Positions 5,819 through 13,369 of a stretch of 14,882 nt of DNA are shown one piece after another. The stretch spans positions 1 to 14,882 of the forward strand of contig USHR01000027.1 in assembly GCA_900554495.1 (NCBI GenBank), read 5' to 3'. Origin of the DNA: an uncultured Collinsella sp. GTDB taxonomy: Bacteria > Actinomycetota > Coriobacteriia > Coriobacteriales > Coriobacteriaceae. The notes beneath the pieces were generated by a model. It was not told the origin of the DNA and did no database searches. It was given only the letters and a program-made list of their open reading frames with translations. Numbering within the stretch: the stretch's first letter is position 1; each line of letters opens with the position of its first letter. A program made the position numbers and the translations under genes.

Positions 5819-7105
5819 TTAGGGACGGACCTGGCCGGTGCCGCGGAGCTTGTATTTGTAGGTGGTGAGGGCCTCGGCGGCAAAGGGGCCACGGGCGTGG
5901 AGTTTTTGGGTCGAGATGCCGATCTCGGCACCCAGGCCAAACTCGCCGCCGTCAGTGAAGCGAGTGCTGGCGTTGGAGTACACGGCCGAGGCATCGACAG
6001 CATCGAGGAAGCGCTCGCAAGCATCCGTATCCTCGGCAACGATGGCCTCGGAGTGCATCGTGCCGTAGCGGTTGATGTGTGCGATGGCCTCGTCCTCGTT
6101 TGCCACGACCTTCACGCTCATCTCGAGCGCCAGGTACTCGCGACCCCAGTCCTCCTCAGTCGCGGCGACGTAGTCATCGCCCTCCACAAGCCCGACATCG
6201 GCGCATGCGGCGCAGGTTGCCTCGTCGCCGTGAATCAGCACGCCGTGGTCATGCAGCACGGTCACGACCGCGGGCAAAAACGCATCGGCCACAGCACGGT
6301 CGACCAGCAGCGACTCGGCGGCATTGCACACGCCTACGCGCTGGGTCTTGGCATTAACGATAATGTTGAGCGCCTTATCAAAGTCGGCGGATTCATGCAC
6401 GTAGATGTGGCAGTTGCCCGTGCCCGTCTCGATCACCGGCACAAGCGACTCGCGCACGCAGCGCTGGATCAGGCCTGCACCTCCGCGCGGAATGAGTACG
6501 TCGACAATACCGCGGAGCTTCATGAGCTCGCCGGTGGCCTCGCGGTCGGTGGACTCGATCATCGACACGGCCTCGCGCGGGAAGCCCTTGGCCTCGAGCG
6601 CATCGGCCAGCAGCTCGGCGATCATGGCACACGAGTGATAGGCCAGCGAGCCGCCGCGCAGAATGCAGGCGTTGCCGGTACGGATGCAGATGCCTGCGGC
6701 GTCGGCCGTCACGTTGGGGCGCGCCTCGTAGACCATGGCGACCAGGCCCAACGGCACGCTCACGCGGGTCAGGTCCACACCGCTCGCAAGCACGCGGTGG
6801 TCGAGCACGCGGCCGACGGGATCGGGCAGCTCGGCGAGCTTCTCCAAACCGGCGGCCATGCCCTCGACGCGCTCAGGCGTCAGCAGCAGACGGTCGAGCA
6901 GACCGGCCGAAGTGCCCGCATCGCGCGCGGCGGACATATCGAGCTCGTTGGCGGCGACGATGGAGTCGACACCGTTGCGCAGTGCTGCGGCCATGGCGCG
7001 CACGGCCTCCTGGCGCTGCTCATCGCTCGCCGTGGCAAGCGAGGCCGACGCTGCCTTGGCGGCAACGGCAAGATCGTGGACATACGTGGCTATATCGACC
7101 GACAT
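5819..7105 (-). CDS. proA: Glutamate-5-semialdehyde dehydrogenase (gamma-glutamyl phosphate reductase)
   Basis: Second enzyme of proline synthesis. It reduces gamma-glutamyl phosphate to glutamate-5-semialdehyde with NADPH in the cytoplasm, and the product cyclises towards proline. The 428-residue protein is of normal length and aligns throughout with the aldehyde dehydrogenase fold of ProA: VPLGLVAMVYEARPNVTADAAG (117-138), GNACILRGG (144-152), VIETGTGNCHIYV (224-236), the catalytic Cys260 in RVGVCNAAESLL, and the C-terminal FGLGAEIGISTQKLHARGP. The ATG at 7105 is preceded by AGGAGAAAGG. Unlike the usual contiguous proBA operon, proB here lies some 1.6 kb away beyond an oppositely transcribed peptidase gene. 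proA therefore needs its own promoter in the 112-base divergent gap, where I see no clear match. Confidence 0.96.
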   Translation of the reverse strand: MSVDIATYVHDLAVAAKAASASLATASDEQRQEAVRAMAAALRNGVDSIVAANELDMSAARDAGTSAGLLDRLLLTPERVEGMAAGLEKLAELPDPVGRVLDHRVLASGVDLTRVSVPLGLVAMVYEARPNVTADAAGICIRTGNACILRGGSLAYHSCAMIAELLADALEAKGFPREAVSMIESTDREATGELMKLRGIVDVLIPRGGAGLIQRCVRESLVPVIETGTGNCHIYVHESADFDKALNIIVNAKTQRVGVCNAAESLLVDRAVADAFLPAVVTVLHDHGVLIHGDEATCAACADVGLVEGDDYVAATEEDWGREYLALEMSVKVVANEDEAIAHINRYGTMHSEAIVAEDTDACERFLDAVDASAVYSNASTRFTDGGEFGLGAEIGISTQKLHARGPFAAEALTTYKYKLRGTGQVRP

Positions 7106-7148
7106 GGGCGGCCCTTTCTCCTAGAAGTTTGCAACCATGGTAGCCGAT

Positions 7149-7179
7149 TTGCGCATGGCCTCGCCCGCGGCGGTAGAAT
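7149..7179 (+). promoter_or_regulatory. Candidate promoter of the S33 peptidase gene
   Basis: TTGCGC (7149-7154) and TAGAAT (7174-7179) are separated by 19 bp. Transcription would begin near 7186, about 32 bases before the ATG at 7218. The -10 box is good, the spacer is long and the -35 box is partial. It lies in the short divergent gap shared with proA. Confidence 0.35.
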
Positions 7180-7217
7180 TGGTCAACCCGAAACACCGCA
7201 ACGAACGGAAGACTCAC

Positions 7218-8636
7218 ATGGCCCTCATCACTTCGTACCACGTCCCCGGCCTTTACGTCGAGGACCACAGCATCGACGTCCCCCTTGACTGGCGCGGCCT
7301 GGAGCCGATGCTCCTGGCCGTCGGCAGTACCATGCGCCGCGGCGCTATGCCGGCACCCATCGCCGGCGCGCCCGAGAGCATCAAACTCTTCTACCGCGTG
7401 GTTTGCGCGCCCGACCGCATCAACGACGATCTGCCGTTGCTCCTGTTTTTGCAGGGCGGCCCCGGCGGCGAGAGCCCGCGTCCACTGTCGCCCACAAGCG
7501 ATGGCTGGATCGAAGAGGCCGTCAAGCATTTCCGCGTCGTACTGCCCGACCAGCGTGGTACCGGGCGCAGCAACTGCGTGGACGGACGCACGATCAAGGC
7601 ACTGGGTGATCGCGCGACGGCGGACGGCTCCGATGCCGCACGCTCGCAGGCTGACTTCCTCAAGCGCCACCTCGCCAGCTCCATCGTGCGCGATTTTGAG
7701 TACCTGCGCCTAGTGGGCTTTGGCGGCAAGCCGTGGGTCACGCTCGGCCAAAGCTACGGCGGTTTTTTGACGCTGAGCTACCTGTCGCTCTTCCCCGAGG
7801 GCGTGGCGGCGAGCTTTACCTGCGGCGGAATCCCCCACGTGCCGGCGAGCGCAAGCGAGGTCTACGCGCACACCTTCCCGCGTATGGCCGCCAAGACGCA
7901 GCAGTATTATGACCGCTATCCCGCTGACGTCGACCGCGTGGCAGCCCTGGCCGATGCGCTCGAGGCCCAGAAGCCCGTGCTGCCCGACGGCTCGCCGATG
8001 ACGGTCGAGCGCCTACAGCTCATGGGCAGCGACTTTGGCATGAAGCCGAGCTTTGAGCGCATGCATTGGATTATCGATCACGCGTTTGTTACTGGCGACG
8101 GTACGCTTAGCTGCGGCTCCTCGGTATCCGACAGCTTTTTGATGCGCGCCTTCGAGCGCACCAACACGCGTACAAACCCGCTGTACTGGACGCTGCAGGA
8201 GTTTATCTACGACGACGGCGACACCATGCCCATTCGCTGGGCCGCAGCAGAGGAGAAGGCCCATCGTGCCGAGTTCGACACGCTCGCGCGCCCGCTCATG
8301 TTTACCGGCGAGGCCATGTTCCCGTGGATGTTTGAGCAGATGCCCGAGCTTATGCCGTTTAAGCCCGCCATGGACCTGCTGATGGAAGACACCAGCTGGG
8401 ACAAGATCTACGACCCGCAGCGCCTAGCCTGCAACGAGGTGCCACTCCAGGCCGCGGTGTATTTCGACGATATGTACGTCGATTCGGGCATGCAGCTCGA
8501 TACGCTCAGCCGCGTGGGCAACTCGCATGCCTGGGTGACCAACGAGTTCGAGCACGACGGCCTGCACGGCAGCGTGGTGTTCAAGCACCTCTTCGACGAA
8601 GCGCTCAACCGCGGAGACCTGCGCCGGATCTTCTAG
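7218..8636 (+). CDS. Alpha/beta hydrolase, peptidase family S33 (proline iminopeptidase-like)
   Basis: A 472-residue serine hydrolase that probably removes N-terminal proline from short peptides. The S33 signatures are in order: QGGPGG (79-84, oxyanion-hole region), DQRGTGRS (111-118), and the nucleophile elbow GQSYGG (177-182, Ser179). The likely catalytic His is His446 in FEHDGLHG near the C-terminus. It has no signal peptide, so it should be cytosolic and act on imported peptides. The frame is open 27 codons further upstream, but the ATG at 7218 has GGAAG (7207-7211) at a 6-base distance and begins the conserved part. It lies between proA and proB on the opposite strand, divergent from proA and convergent with proB, which supports a proline-related role. 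Substrate preference cannot be read from sequence; related tripeptidyl peptidases or esterases are alternatives. Confidence 0.88.
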   Translation: MALITSYHVPGLYVEDHSIDVPLDWRGLEPMLLAVGSTMRRGAMPAPIAGAPESIKLFYRVVCAPDRINDDLPLLLFLQGGPGGESPRPLSPTSDGWIEEAVKHFRVVLPDQRGTGRSNCVDGRTIKALGDRATADGSDAARSQADFLKRHLASSIVRDFEYLRLVGFGGKPWVTLGQSYGGFLTLSYLSLFPEGVAASFTCGGIPHVPASASEVYAHTFPRMAAKTQQYYDRYPADVDRVAALADALEAQKPVLPDGSPMTVERLQLMGSDFGMKPSFERMHWIIDHAFVTGDGTLSCGSSVSDSFLMRAFERTNTRTNPLYWTLQEFIYDDGDTMPIRWAAAEEKAHRAEFDTLARPLMFTGEAMFPWMFEQMPELMPFKPAMDLLMEDTSWDKIYDPQRLACNEVPLQAAVYFDDMYVDSGMQLDTLSRVGNSHAWVTNEFEHDGLHGSVVFKHLFDEALNRGDLRRIF

Positions 8637-8638
8637 CT

Positions 8639-8690
8639 AAGGAGTGTCCCAAAGTGCCGGCACATAAGGAACGTCCCCAAGTGCCGGCAC
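8639..8690. repeat. Two tandem 25-base units, each ending in a GTGCCGGCAC palindrome
   Basis: Units at 8639-8663 and 8666-8690 match at 22 of 25 positions and repeat with a 27-base period. Each starts AAGGA, carries GTCCC in the middle and ends in the perfect 10-base palindrome GTGCCGGCAC. They lie between the S33 peptidase stop and the terminator hairpin, outside any gene. I associate this type of unit with dispersed repeats in Coriobacteriia, from memory and unchecked. Confidence 0.75.
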
Positions 8691-8693
8691 GAG

Positions 8694-8733
8694 AAAGACA
8701 GCGCTGCGGGAAACGATCCGCAGCGCTGTCTTT
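8694..8733. terminator. Bidirectional terminator between the S33 peptidase gene and proB
   Basis: A perfect 16-bp stem, AAAGACAGCGCTGCGG (8694-8709) with 8718-8733, encloses the 8-base loop GAAACGAT. It is followed by TTTCTTT on plus, and by TTTCTC on minus. It lies between two convergent genes and suits both: 57 bases after the peptidase stop and just 2 bases past the proB stop. Confidence 0.9.
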
Positions 8734-8735
8734 CT

Positions 8736-9863
8736 TTATGCAAATACGATCAAGTTATCCCTGTGTATCGCCGGCTTCTCGGCCAGGTTAGCGAGCAGGC
8801 GGTTGCTGGCGATCTGGTCCTGGCGGCGGCCGGCTGCAAGCTCCAGCACGTCCGAATCGGCCTCGGCGATACCGCGGGCGACGACCATACCGCTCGGATC
8901 GCACACATCGAGCACATCGCCCTCGGCAAACTGGCCATCGACCTCGCGAATACCCACCGCAAGCAGGGAAGAGCCACGGCTGACCAGCGCCTTCGCAGCA
9001 CCGTCATCAACCGTCACCGAGCCGTGGGCCTTGTCGCCCAGCGCGATCCACAGTTTGCGGGGTGCGATGTCCAGGCGCTCCGCCGGCGGATCGAACAGGG
9101 TTCCCACGCTCTCGCCGCGGGCGAGACGCACGAGGGCATCGGGCTCCTCGCCCGAGCAAATCACGCTCTGAATGCCCGCCGTCATCAGGATGCGGCTCGC
9201 GCGGATCTTGGTAATCATGCCGCCCGTGCCCACCGATGTGGAAGAATCGCCCGCCGAGGCAATAATCTTGGCATCGATCTTATGCACGACAGGAACAAAC
9301 TCGGCCGTGGGGTCCTCATGCGGATTGGCAGTATAGAGACCATCGATGTCCGAGAGCGTCACGCACAGATCGGCAGATACCAGGCAGCTCACGAGCGCCG
9401 CCAGTGTGTCGTTGTCGCCAAACTTGATCTCGTCGACGGTAACGGTGTCGTTCTCGTTGACGACCGGCACCACGCCCAGCTCCACCAGACGCAGCAGGGC
9501 GTCGCGCGCGTGCAGGTAGGACGTGCGACGCGCCGTGTCGTGACGCGTGAGCAGCACGAGCGAGGTGAGCAGGTCGTGCGCATGGAACTCCTCGTCGTAG
9601 GCCGACGAGATGATGCACTGACCGGCAGAGGCGCAAGCCTGTAAGCTCGGAAGGTCGCCGACCGGCTTGCGGTCGAAGCCCAACACGGGATAGCCACAGG
9701 CGATAGCGCCCGAGCTCACCACGACCAGACGCCAGCCGAGCTTGCGCAGCGCTGCGGCCTGATCGGCAAGTCCGCCGATAAAGGCGCGGTTGACCTTGCC
9801 ATCGGCACCCACCACCGTGGACGAACCGATCTTTACCACCATCGTTTTATAAGAAGTCGTCAT
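8736..9863 (-). CDS. proB: Glutamate 5-kinase with C-terminal PUA domain
   Basis: First and usually feedback-controlled enzyme of proline synthesis: it phosphorylates glutamate to gamma-glutamyl phosphate with ATP. The 375-residue protein has the amino-acid kinase domain with VVKIGSSTVV (9-18), VVVSSGAIACGYP (47-59), VVNENDTV (134-141), FGDNDTLAALV (148-158), LSDIDGLYTANP (170-181) and GTGGMITKIRAS (212-223), followed by a PUA domain from about 280. Length is typical of PUA-bearing ProB. No clear ribosome-binding site precedes the ATG at 9863; a second ATG seven codons in also lacks one, so the start is the least certain part. It lies 79 bases downstream of pncB on the same strand and may be co-transcribed with it. 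The stop lies 2 bases before the terminator hairpin. Confidence 0.96.
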   Translation of the reverse strand: MTTSYKTMVVKIGSSTVVGADGKVNRAFIGGLADQAAALRKLGWRLVVVSSGAIACGYPVLGFDRKPVGDLPSLQACASAGQCIISSAYDEEFHAHDLLTSLVLLTRHDTARRTSYLHARDALLRLVELGVVPVVNENDTVTVDEIKFGDNDTLAALVSCLVSADLCVTLSDIDGLYTANPHEDPTAEFVPVVHKIDAKIIASAGDSSTSVGTGGMITKIRASRILMTAGIQSVICSGEEPDALVRLARGESVGTLFDPPAERLDIAPRKLWIALGDKAHGSVTVDDGAAKALVSRGSSLLAVGIREVDGQFAEGDVLDVCDPSGMVVARGIAEADSDVLELAAGRRQDQIASNRLLANLAEKPAIHRDNLIVFA

Positions 9864-9942
9864 ACGTCAAACCAATCAACTGTTCAGCGAACGGCCGAGC
9901 CGGCGGCCAAGGAAGCGTGACTCGCCCCTACCGCCCAAGGAA

Positions 9943-11448
9943 TTAGTGAGCCCAAGGAAAGGCAGAGGCCGCGGCCATGTTCTTGCGCACGAGCTCGTCG
10001 CGCACCTGAGCCAGGCCCTGCTCCATGCCCACCACATAGGTCTGCGGGTACAGGAAGCGCTTGAAAGCTGCGTCCAGATGATCGAGCGCCCAAGCACAGC
10101 GCTCGCGCGCGTCCTGGATGCTCTCACGCGGAGCCACCGCGCTGCCATCGCGCACGATCGGCACCAGCAGCTCGCGATACTCAAGTTCGGACACGTCGGT
10201 CACCAGGGCGGCATCATTCACGGCCACGAGGGTATTGCCGCGCGCGGCGCCCTCCCCCGCCAGATGGTCCTCGTCGTAGATCATGTCGCAGACCGGGCCG
10301 CCAAAGCCGTCGTAATAACGGCGCACGCGTTGCACACCCGGGATCGTGCGCTTGTAGGGCTGCTCGGAGAGCTTGACCACCGGCGTCCATGGATCTGCCT
10401 CGCTCGCACGGCGGGCGGAAAGCTTGTACACGCCGCCCAGCGCCGGCTGGTCATAGCAGGTCGCAAGCTTGGTACCCACGCCAAAGCTGTCGATGGGCGC
10501 GCCCTGGTCGAGCAGCGACTGAATCGTGTACTCATCCAGATCGTTAGAAACCGAGATCCCCACATAGGGCAGGCCCTCGGCATCAAAACGGCCGCGAACA
10601 TACTTGGAGAGCTTGGCGAGGTCGCCGGAGTCAATGCGAATGGCCGACAAGCGCTCGCCCACCGCTTCCATCTCCTTGGCAACCGTAATGGCATGTTCAC
10701 AGCCCTCGCGCACGTCATAGGTGTCGATGAGCAGCGTGCAGTTCTTGGGGCTCGATTTGGCAAAGGCACGGAAGGCCTCGAGCTCGGAATCGAAGCTCAT
10801 CACCCAGCTGTGAGCATGCGTGCCAAAGACGGGAATACCGTAGCGGCGGCCGGCGAGCACATTGGACGTAGAGGAGCAGCCGGCAACGTAGCTCGCGCGC
10901 GCAACGGCCAGGCCGCCATCGGGACCCTGGGCACGGCGCAGGCCAAACTCGGCGACGGGGCGACCATCGGCGGCCAGCACCACGCGCGCCGTCTTGGTGG
11001 CGACAAGCGTCTGGAACCCGACGATGTTGAGCAGCGCCGTCTCGAGCAGCTGGCACTCCAGCGCGGGGCCGGTGACGCGCACCATGGGCTCGCGCGGAAA
11101 GACGAGCTCGCCCTCGGGCACGGCGTCGATGTTTACATGCGCACGAAAATCGCGCAGGTAGTCGAGGAATCCAGACTTGAACATCGCACCGCCAGCAGGG
11201 GCCTGGAGCGAGGCGAGGTAGTCGATGTCCTCGGGCGTAAAGCGCAGATTCTCGACCAGCTCGGGCAGCTCGGCGGTGCCGCACATGACGGCATAGGCGC
11301 TGCCAAAGGGATGGTCGCGGTAAAACGCGGTAAAACAACCCTGCTCATTGGCCTTGCCGCTCTCCCACAGGCCCTGGGCCATAGTGAGCTCGTACAGATC
11401 GGTGAGCATTGCAATGTCGGTGGGATGCGAGATGTCGGTCAAAGCCAT
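9943..11448 (-). CDS. pncB: Nicotinate phosphoribosyltransferase
   Basis: Enzyme of the Preiss-Handler NAD salvage route: it joins nicotinate to PRPP, with ATP, to give nicotinate mononucleotide. The 501-residue protein carries the family blocks TDLYELTMAQG (16-26), FGLRRAQGPDGG (168-179), VFGTHAHSWVMSF (207-219, with the His cluster thought to hold the phosphorylated His), RIDSGDL (271-277) and FGVGTKLATCYDQPALGGVYKL around residue 335. Length suits the longer PncB class of Gram-positive bacteria and actinobacteria. The frame opens 19 codons earlier, but the ATG at 11448 has AAAGGT 7 bases upstream and homology begins there. It lies 84 bases after the small membrane-protein gene and 79 bases before proB, all on minus. 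Confidence 0.95.
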   Translation of the reverse strand: MALTDISHPTDIAMLTDLYELTMAQGLWESGKANEQGCFTAFYRDHPFGSAYAVMCGTAELPELVENLRFTPEDIDYLASLQAPAGGAMFKSGFLDYLRDFRAHVNIDAVPEGELVFPREPMVRVTGPALECQLLETALLNIVGFQTLVATKTARVVLAADGRPVAEFGLRRAQGPDGGLAVARASYVAGCSSTSNVLAGRRYGIPVFGTHAHSWVMSFDSELEAFRAFAKSSPKNCTLLIDTYDVREGCEHAITVAKEMEAVGERLSAIRIDSGDLAKLSKYVRGRFDAEGLPYVGISVSNDLDEYTIQSLLDQGAPIDSFGVGTKLATCYDQPALGGVYKLSARRASEADPWTPVVKLSEQPYKRTIPGVQRVRRYYDGFGGPVCDMIYDEDHLAGEGAARGNTLVAVNDAALVTDVSELEYRELLVPIVRDGSAVAPRESIQDARERCAWALDHLDAAFKRFLYPQTYVVGMEQGLAQVRDELVRKNMAAASAFPWAH

Positions 11449-11532
11449 GGGGCGACCTTTCGGATGTGTGGTGCAGAATTTGAGGGTTGGACGAGAGCAG
11501 AGCATGCGGACATGACGCCCGATGCGAGTCGG

Positions 11533-11991
11533 TTAGAGCAGGCCCATGCTGGTCAGGATCGTGTAGCCCATAAAGATGACAAACGCGATGAGGGCAAGGA
11601 CAATGATGATTTTTTGAGCCGGCGCCATGCCAGGGATCTCGTTCTCGCCCATAGGCTCCTTGGAGGTAACCATGCGCTGGGCAAAGGTCATCTCGTCACG
11701 GCTCGGCTTGGGCTCGACGGACTTGGGACGGGCGGCCTTTTTAGGCTGAGGTTTGGGCGCGGCAGGTGCAGGCTTCGCAGCAGCGGGCTTGGGTGCGGGC
11801 GCGGGCGCCGATGCGGATGCGGCGTTCGCGGCGGCCTCCTCGGCCTTCGCACGCTCGGCACGCAGGGCAGCCAGCTCCTCACGCTCGCGACGGGCCTCTT
11901 CCCGAGCCTCGCGGCGGGCCTTCTCAGCGCGGAGCTCTTCCAACTCGGCGCGCTCCTCGTCGGACAATGGTTGGGACTCAAGCTCGGCCAT
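11533..11991 (-). CDS. Small tail-anchored membrane protein, function unknown
   Basis: A 152-residue protein I do not recognise as a named family. Residues 1-55 are highly charged and should form a coiled coil (ERAELEELRAEKARREAREE region). Residues 56-95 are Ala/Pro/Lys-rich and probably disordered. A single hydrophobic segment at about 127-150 (KIIIVLALIAFVIFMGYTI) ends two residues before the C-terminus. With no signal peptide and one C-terminal helix it should be a tail-anchored protein with its bulk in the cytoplasm. The frame is open to 12027, but the ATG at 11991 is chosen for AAAGGG 8 bases upstream. The 12 extra codons would run into the tRNA terminator. It starts only 18 bases after that terminator's T tract, with no room for a normal promoter, and lies 84 bases before pncB. 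Confidence 0.8.
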   Translation of the reverse strand: MAELESQPLSDEERAELEELRAEKARREAREEARREREELAALRAERAKAEEAAANAASASAPAPAPKPAAAKPAPAAPKPQPKKAARPKSVEPKPSRDEMTFAQRMVTSKEPMGENEIPGMAPAQKIIIVLALIAFVIFMGYTILTSMGLL

Positions 11992-12009
11992 GATATAGCC
12001 CTTTCTTTT

Positions 12010-12040
12010 AAAAAAAGCCGCCGACACAATGTCAGCGGCT
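12010..12040 (-). terminator. Terminator of tRNA-Ala
   Basis: An 11-bp stem (12040-12030 with 12026-12016, one G-U pair) has a 3-base loop and is followed on minus by seven T (12016-12010). It begins 15 bases after the tRNA 3' end and ends 18 bases before the start codon of the next gene. Confidence 0.9.
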
Positions 12041-12055
12041 TATCAAATCCGTGGG

Positions 12056-12128
12056 TGGAGACGAAGGGAGTCGAACCCTCGGCCTCTGCCATGCGACGGC
12101 AGCGCTCTCCCAACTGAGCTACGTCCCC
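12056..12128 (-). tRNA. tRNA-Ala, anticodon CGC
   Basis: A full cloverleaf reads on the minus strand: acceptor stem GGGGACG with CGTCTCC, D-arm GCTCAGTTGGGAGAGC, anticodon stem CTGCC/GGCAG with loop GTCGCAT (anticodon CGC), T-arm GAGGGTTCGACTCCCTT, and discriminator A73. The G3-U70 pair, the main identity element for alanyl-tRNA synthetase, is present. The anticodon reads GCG codons. The CCA end is not encoded (CCC follows A73), so CCA must be added by enzyme. Confidence 0.97.
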
Positions 12129-12141
12129 AGGACAAGTCGAT

Positions 12142-12169
12142 ATTTTACCTACGGCTCGCCAACTGTCAA
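12142..12169 (-). promoter_or_regulatory. Strong promoter of tRNA-Ala
   Basis: A perfect TTGACA (12169-12164), a 16-bp spacer and TAAAAT (12147-12142) would start transcription near 12135, about 7 bases before the tRNA 5' end. It may also feed the downstream membrane-protein gene if the tRNA terminator leaks. Confidence 0.7.
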
Positions 12170-12184
12170 CGCCCAATAACCAGT

Positions 12185-12269
12185 CTTTTTGGGACGCGGC
12201 TATTTTGACAACTTTTCGAACAGGCGATCCTCTCGATGATTTTTTAATCCCCGTCCCAGAAAAATCATC
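12185..12269. repeat. Inverted GGGAC-containing repeat pair with AT-rich hairpin
   Basis: CTTTTTGGGACGCGG (12185-12199) is mirrored by CCCCGTCCCAGAAAAA (12249-12264), which reads on the other strand as a T tract, CT, then GGGACGGGG. A perfect 10-bp stem, GATGATTTTT (12235-12244) with 12260-12269, encloses one of the two GGGAC cores in its loop. The element starts 11 bases beyond the radical SAM gene stop. On minus no T tract follows the stem, so it is not a standard terminator. A REPIN-like element is possible. Confidence 0.5.
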
Positions 12270-12279
12270 AGCGTGCGCT

Positions 12280-13218
12280 CTACTTTGCGCTGGTGAGGAC
12301 GCCGGTGGTGTCGAAGGCGGGGGTGAAGCTCTCGTCTACCGCGCCGCCCTCTTGCCAGAACATTGTCGTAAAGCCCAGGTCGTCGGCATGGTCGAGCACC
12401 TGCTCGTACTCCTCGCGCGTCACGGCGCGCGCCAACTCGCCGCCCTGCTCGCGCATGAGCGCATTGGGCGTGTACTGGTTCATGACCGAGATCGGCACGT
12501 CGCCCACCGTCTGCCACACCAGGTCTAACACGCGGCACGAGTCATCCGCATGCCCCGGCAGCACCAGGTGGCGCACGATGATGCCGCGCTTCATGAGCCC
12601 GTCGTCATCCACCAGCTCTCCCCCGCGGCGATCGATCTCGCGCGCCATCTGGGCCAGACCCGACACGGCCACACGCGGGTAATCCTTTATATGGGAGAGC
12701 GACTGCGCAAGCGCCGCATCGGCATATTTAAAGTCGGTAAGCCACACATCGATCAGGTCGCCCAGCGCGGCCACGGCACTCGCGCGCTCGTAACCACTCG
12801 TGTTGTAGACGATCGGGATAACCAGTCCGCGCGCCCGTGCCGCGGCAATCACGGCAGGCAACAGGTGCGCATAGTGCGTCGCCGTCACCAAATTGATGTT
12901 GTTGGCACCCTGGTCCTGCAGCTCCAGCATAATCTCGACCAGACGCTCAGGCGAAATCTCAAGGCCAAAATTGCCGGTCGAGATCTCGTGGTTCTGGCAG
13001 TAGATACATTTAAGCGAGCAACCGCTAAAGAAGATCGTGCCCGAACCGGCCTCGCCCGAGATAGGCGGCTCCTCCCACATATGAAGCGCGGCGCGGGCCA
13101 CCTTGAGCGTGTCGTTAGCACCGCAGACGCCGTGCGCGCCCTCATCGCGCGCCGCACCGCAACGGCGCGGACACAAATGGCAGGCGGGCGAAAAAAGTTC
13201 GGTCAACGACGTCGGCAT
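12280..13218 (-). CDS. Radical SAM protein of the PflX type (COG1313)
   Basis: A 312-residue radical SAM enzyme. The CxxxCxxC cluster-binding motif is CSLKCIYC (Cys67, Cys71, Cys74), preceded by FFSGC as in pyruvate formate-lyase-activating-enzyme-like proteins. An N-terminal Cys-rich stretch (Cys13, Cys16, Cys20, Cys32 in CHLCPRRC...GVCG) probably binds a further metal or cluster. Downstream blocks NINLVTATHY, VYNTSGYE, WLTDFKYAD, IVRHLVLPGH and ISVMNQYTPN fit COG1313, which is often annotated as a putative activating enzyme but has no settled substrate. No glycyl-radical partner lies nearby. A TTG five codons upstream is possible, but the ATG at 13218 has GGAG at a 9-base distance and is preferred. 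The gene appears monocistronic. Confidence 0.88.
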   Translation of the reverse strand: MPTSLTELFSPACHLCPRRCGAARDEGAHGVCGANDTLKVARAALHMWEEPPISGEAGSGTIFFSGCSLKCIYCQNHEISTGNFGLEISPERLVEIMLELQDQGANNINLVTATHYAHLLPAVIAAARARGLVIPIVYNTSGYERASAVAALGDLIDVWLTDFKYADAALAQSLSHIKDYPRVAVSGLAQMAREIDRRGGELVDDDGLMKRGIIVRHLVLPGHADDSCRVLDLVWQTVGDVPISVMNQYTPNALMREQGGELARAVTREEYEQVLDHADDLGFTTMFWQEGGAVDESFTPAFDTTGVLTSAK

Positions 13219-13333
13219 AAAAACATGCTCCAAAACAACGATTCAGCAGCTCAAACGTAAAGGGCCAGACCGCGTAGACGGCTCCGTCCCTAAGGCGCCG
13301 TAATCGTCCGACACGATTTTTGTAATGTCAAGA

Positions 13334-13362
13334 CTGGAATCGATAAAGTGCCGCTTTATGAT
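13334..13362 (+). promoter_or_regulatory. Candidate promoter of the structured RNA
   Basis: TATGAT (13357-13362, 5 of 6 matches to TATAAT) lies 17 bp after CTGGAA (13334-13339, a poor -35 box). The predicted start near 13369-13370 falls just before the 5' arm of the RNA closing stem, which supports the pairing of the two features. Confidence 0.45.
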
Positions 13363-13369
13363 GTAGGTA

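Noticed and set aside
5753..7288. Plus-strand open frame (511 codons) across proA
   Set aside because: It is antisense to a complete proA, starts inside a repeat hairpin, and has shadow-type composition with no motif.
9946..12117. Plus-strand open frame (723 codons) across pncB, the membrane protein and tRNA-Ala
   Set aside because: It runs through a tRNA gene and two real genes on the other strand, with no ribosome-binding site and no domain I can recognise.
13308..13324. Terminator at AATCGT-CCGAC-ACGATT followed by a T tract
   Set aside because: The stem is only 6 bp and AT-rich, and no plus-strand gene lies upstream that needs it. Too weak to call.
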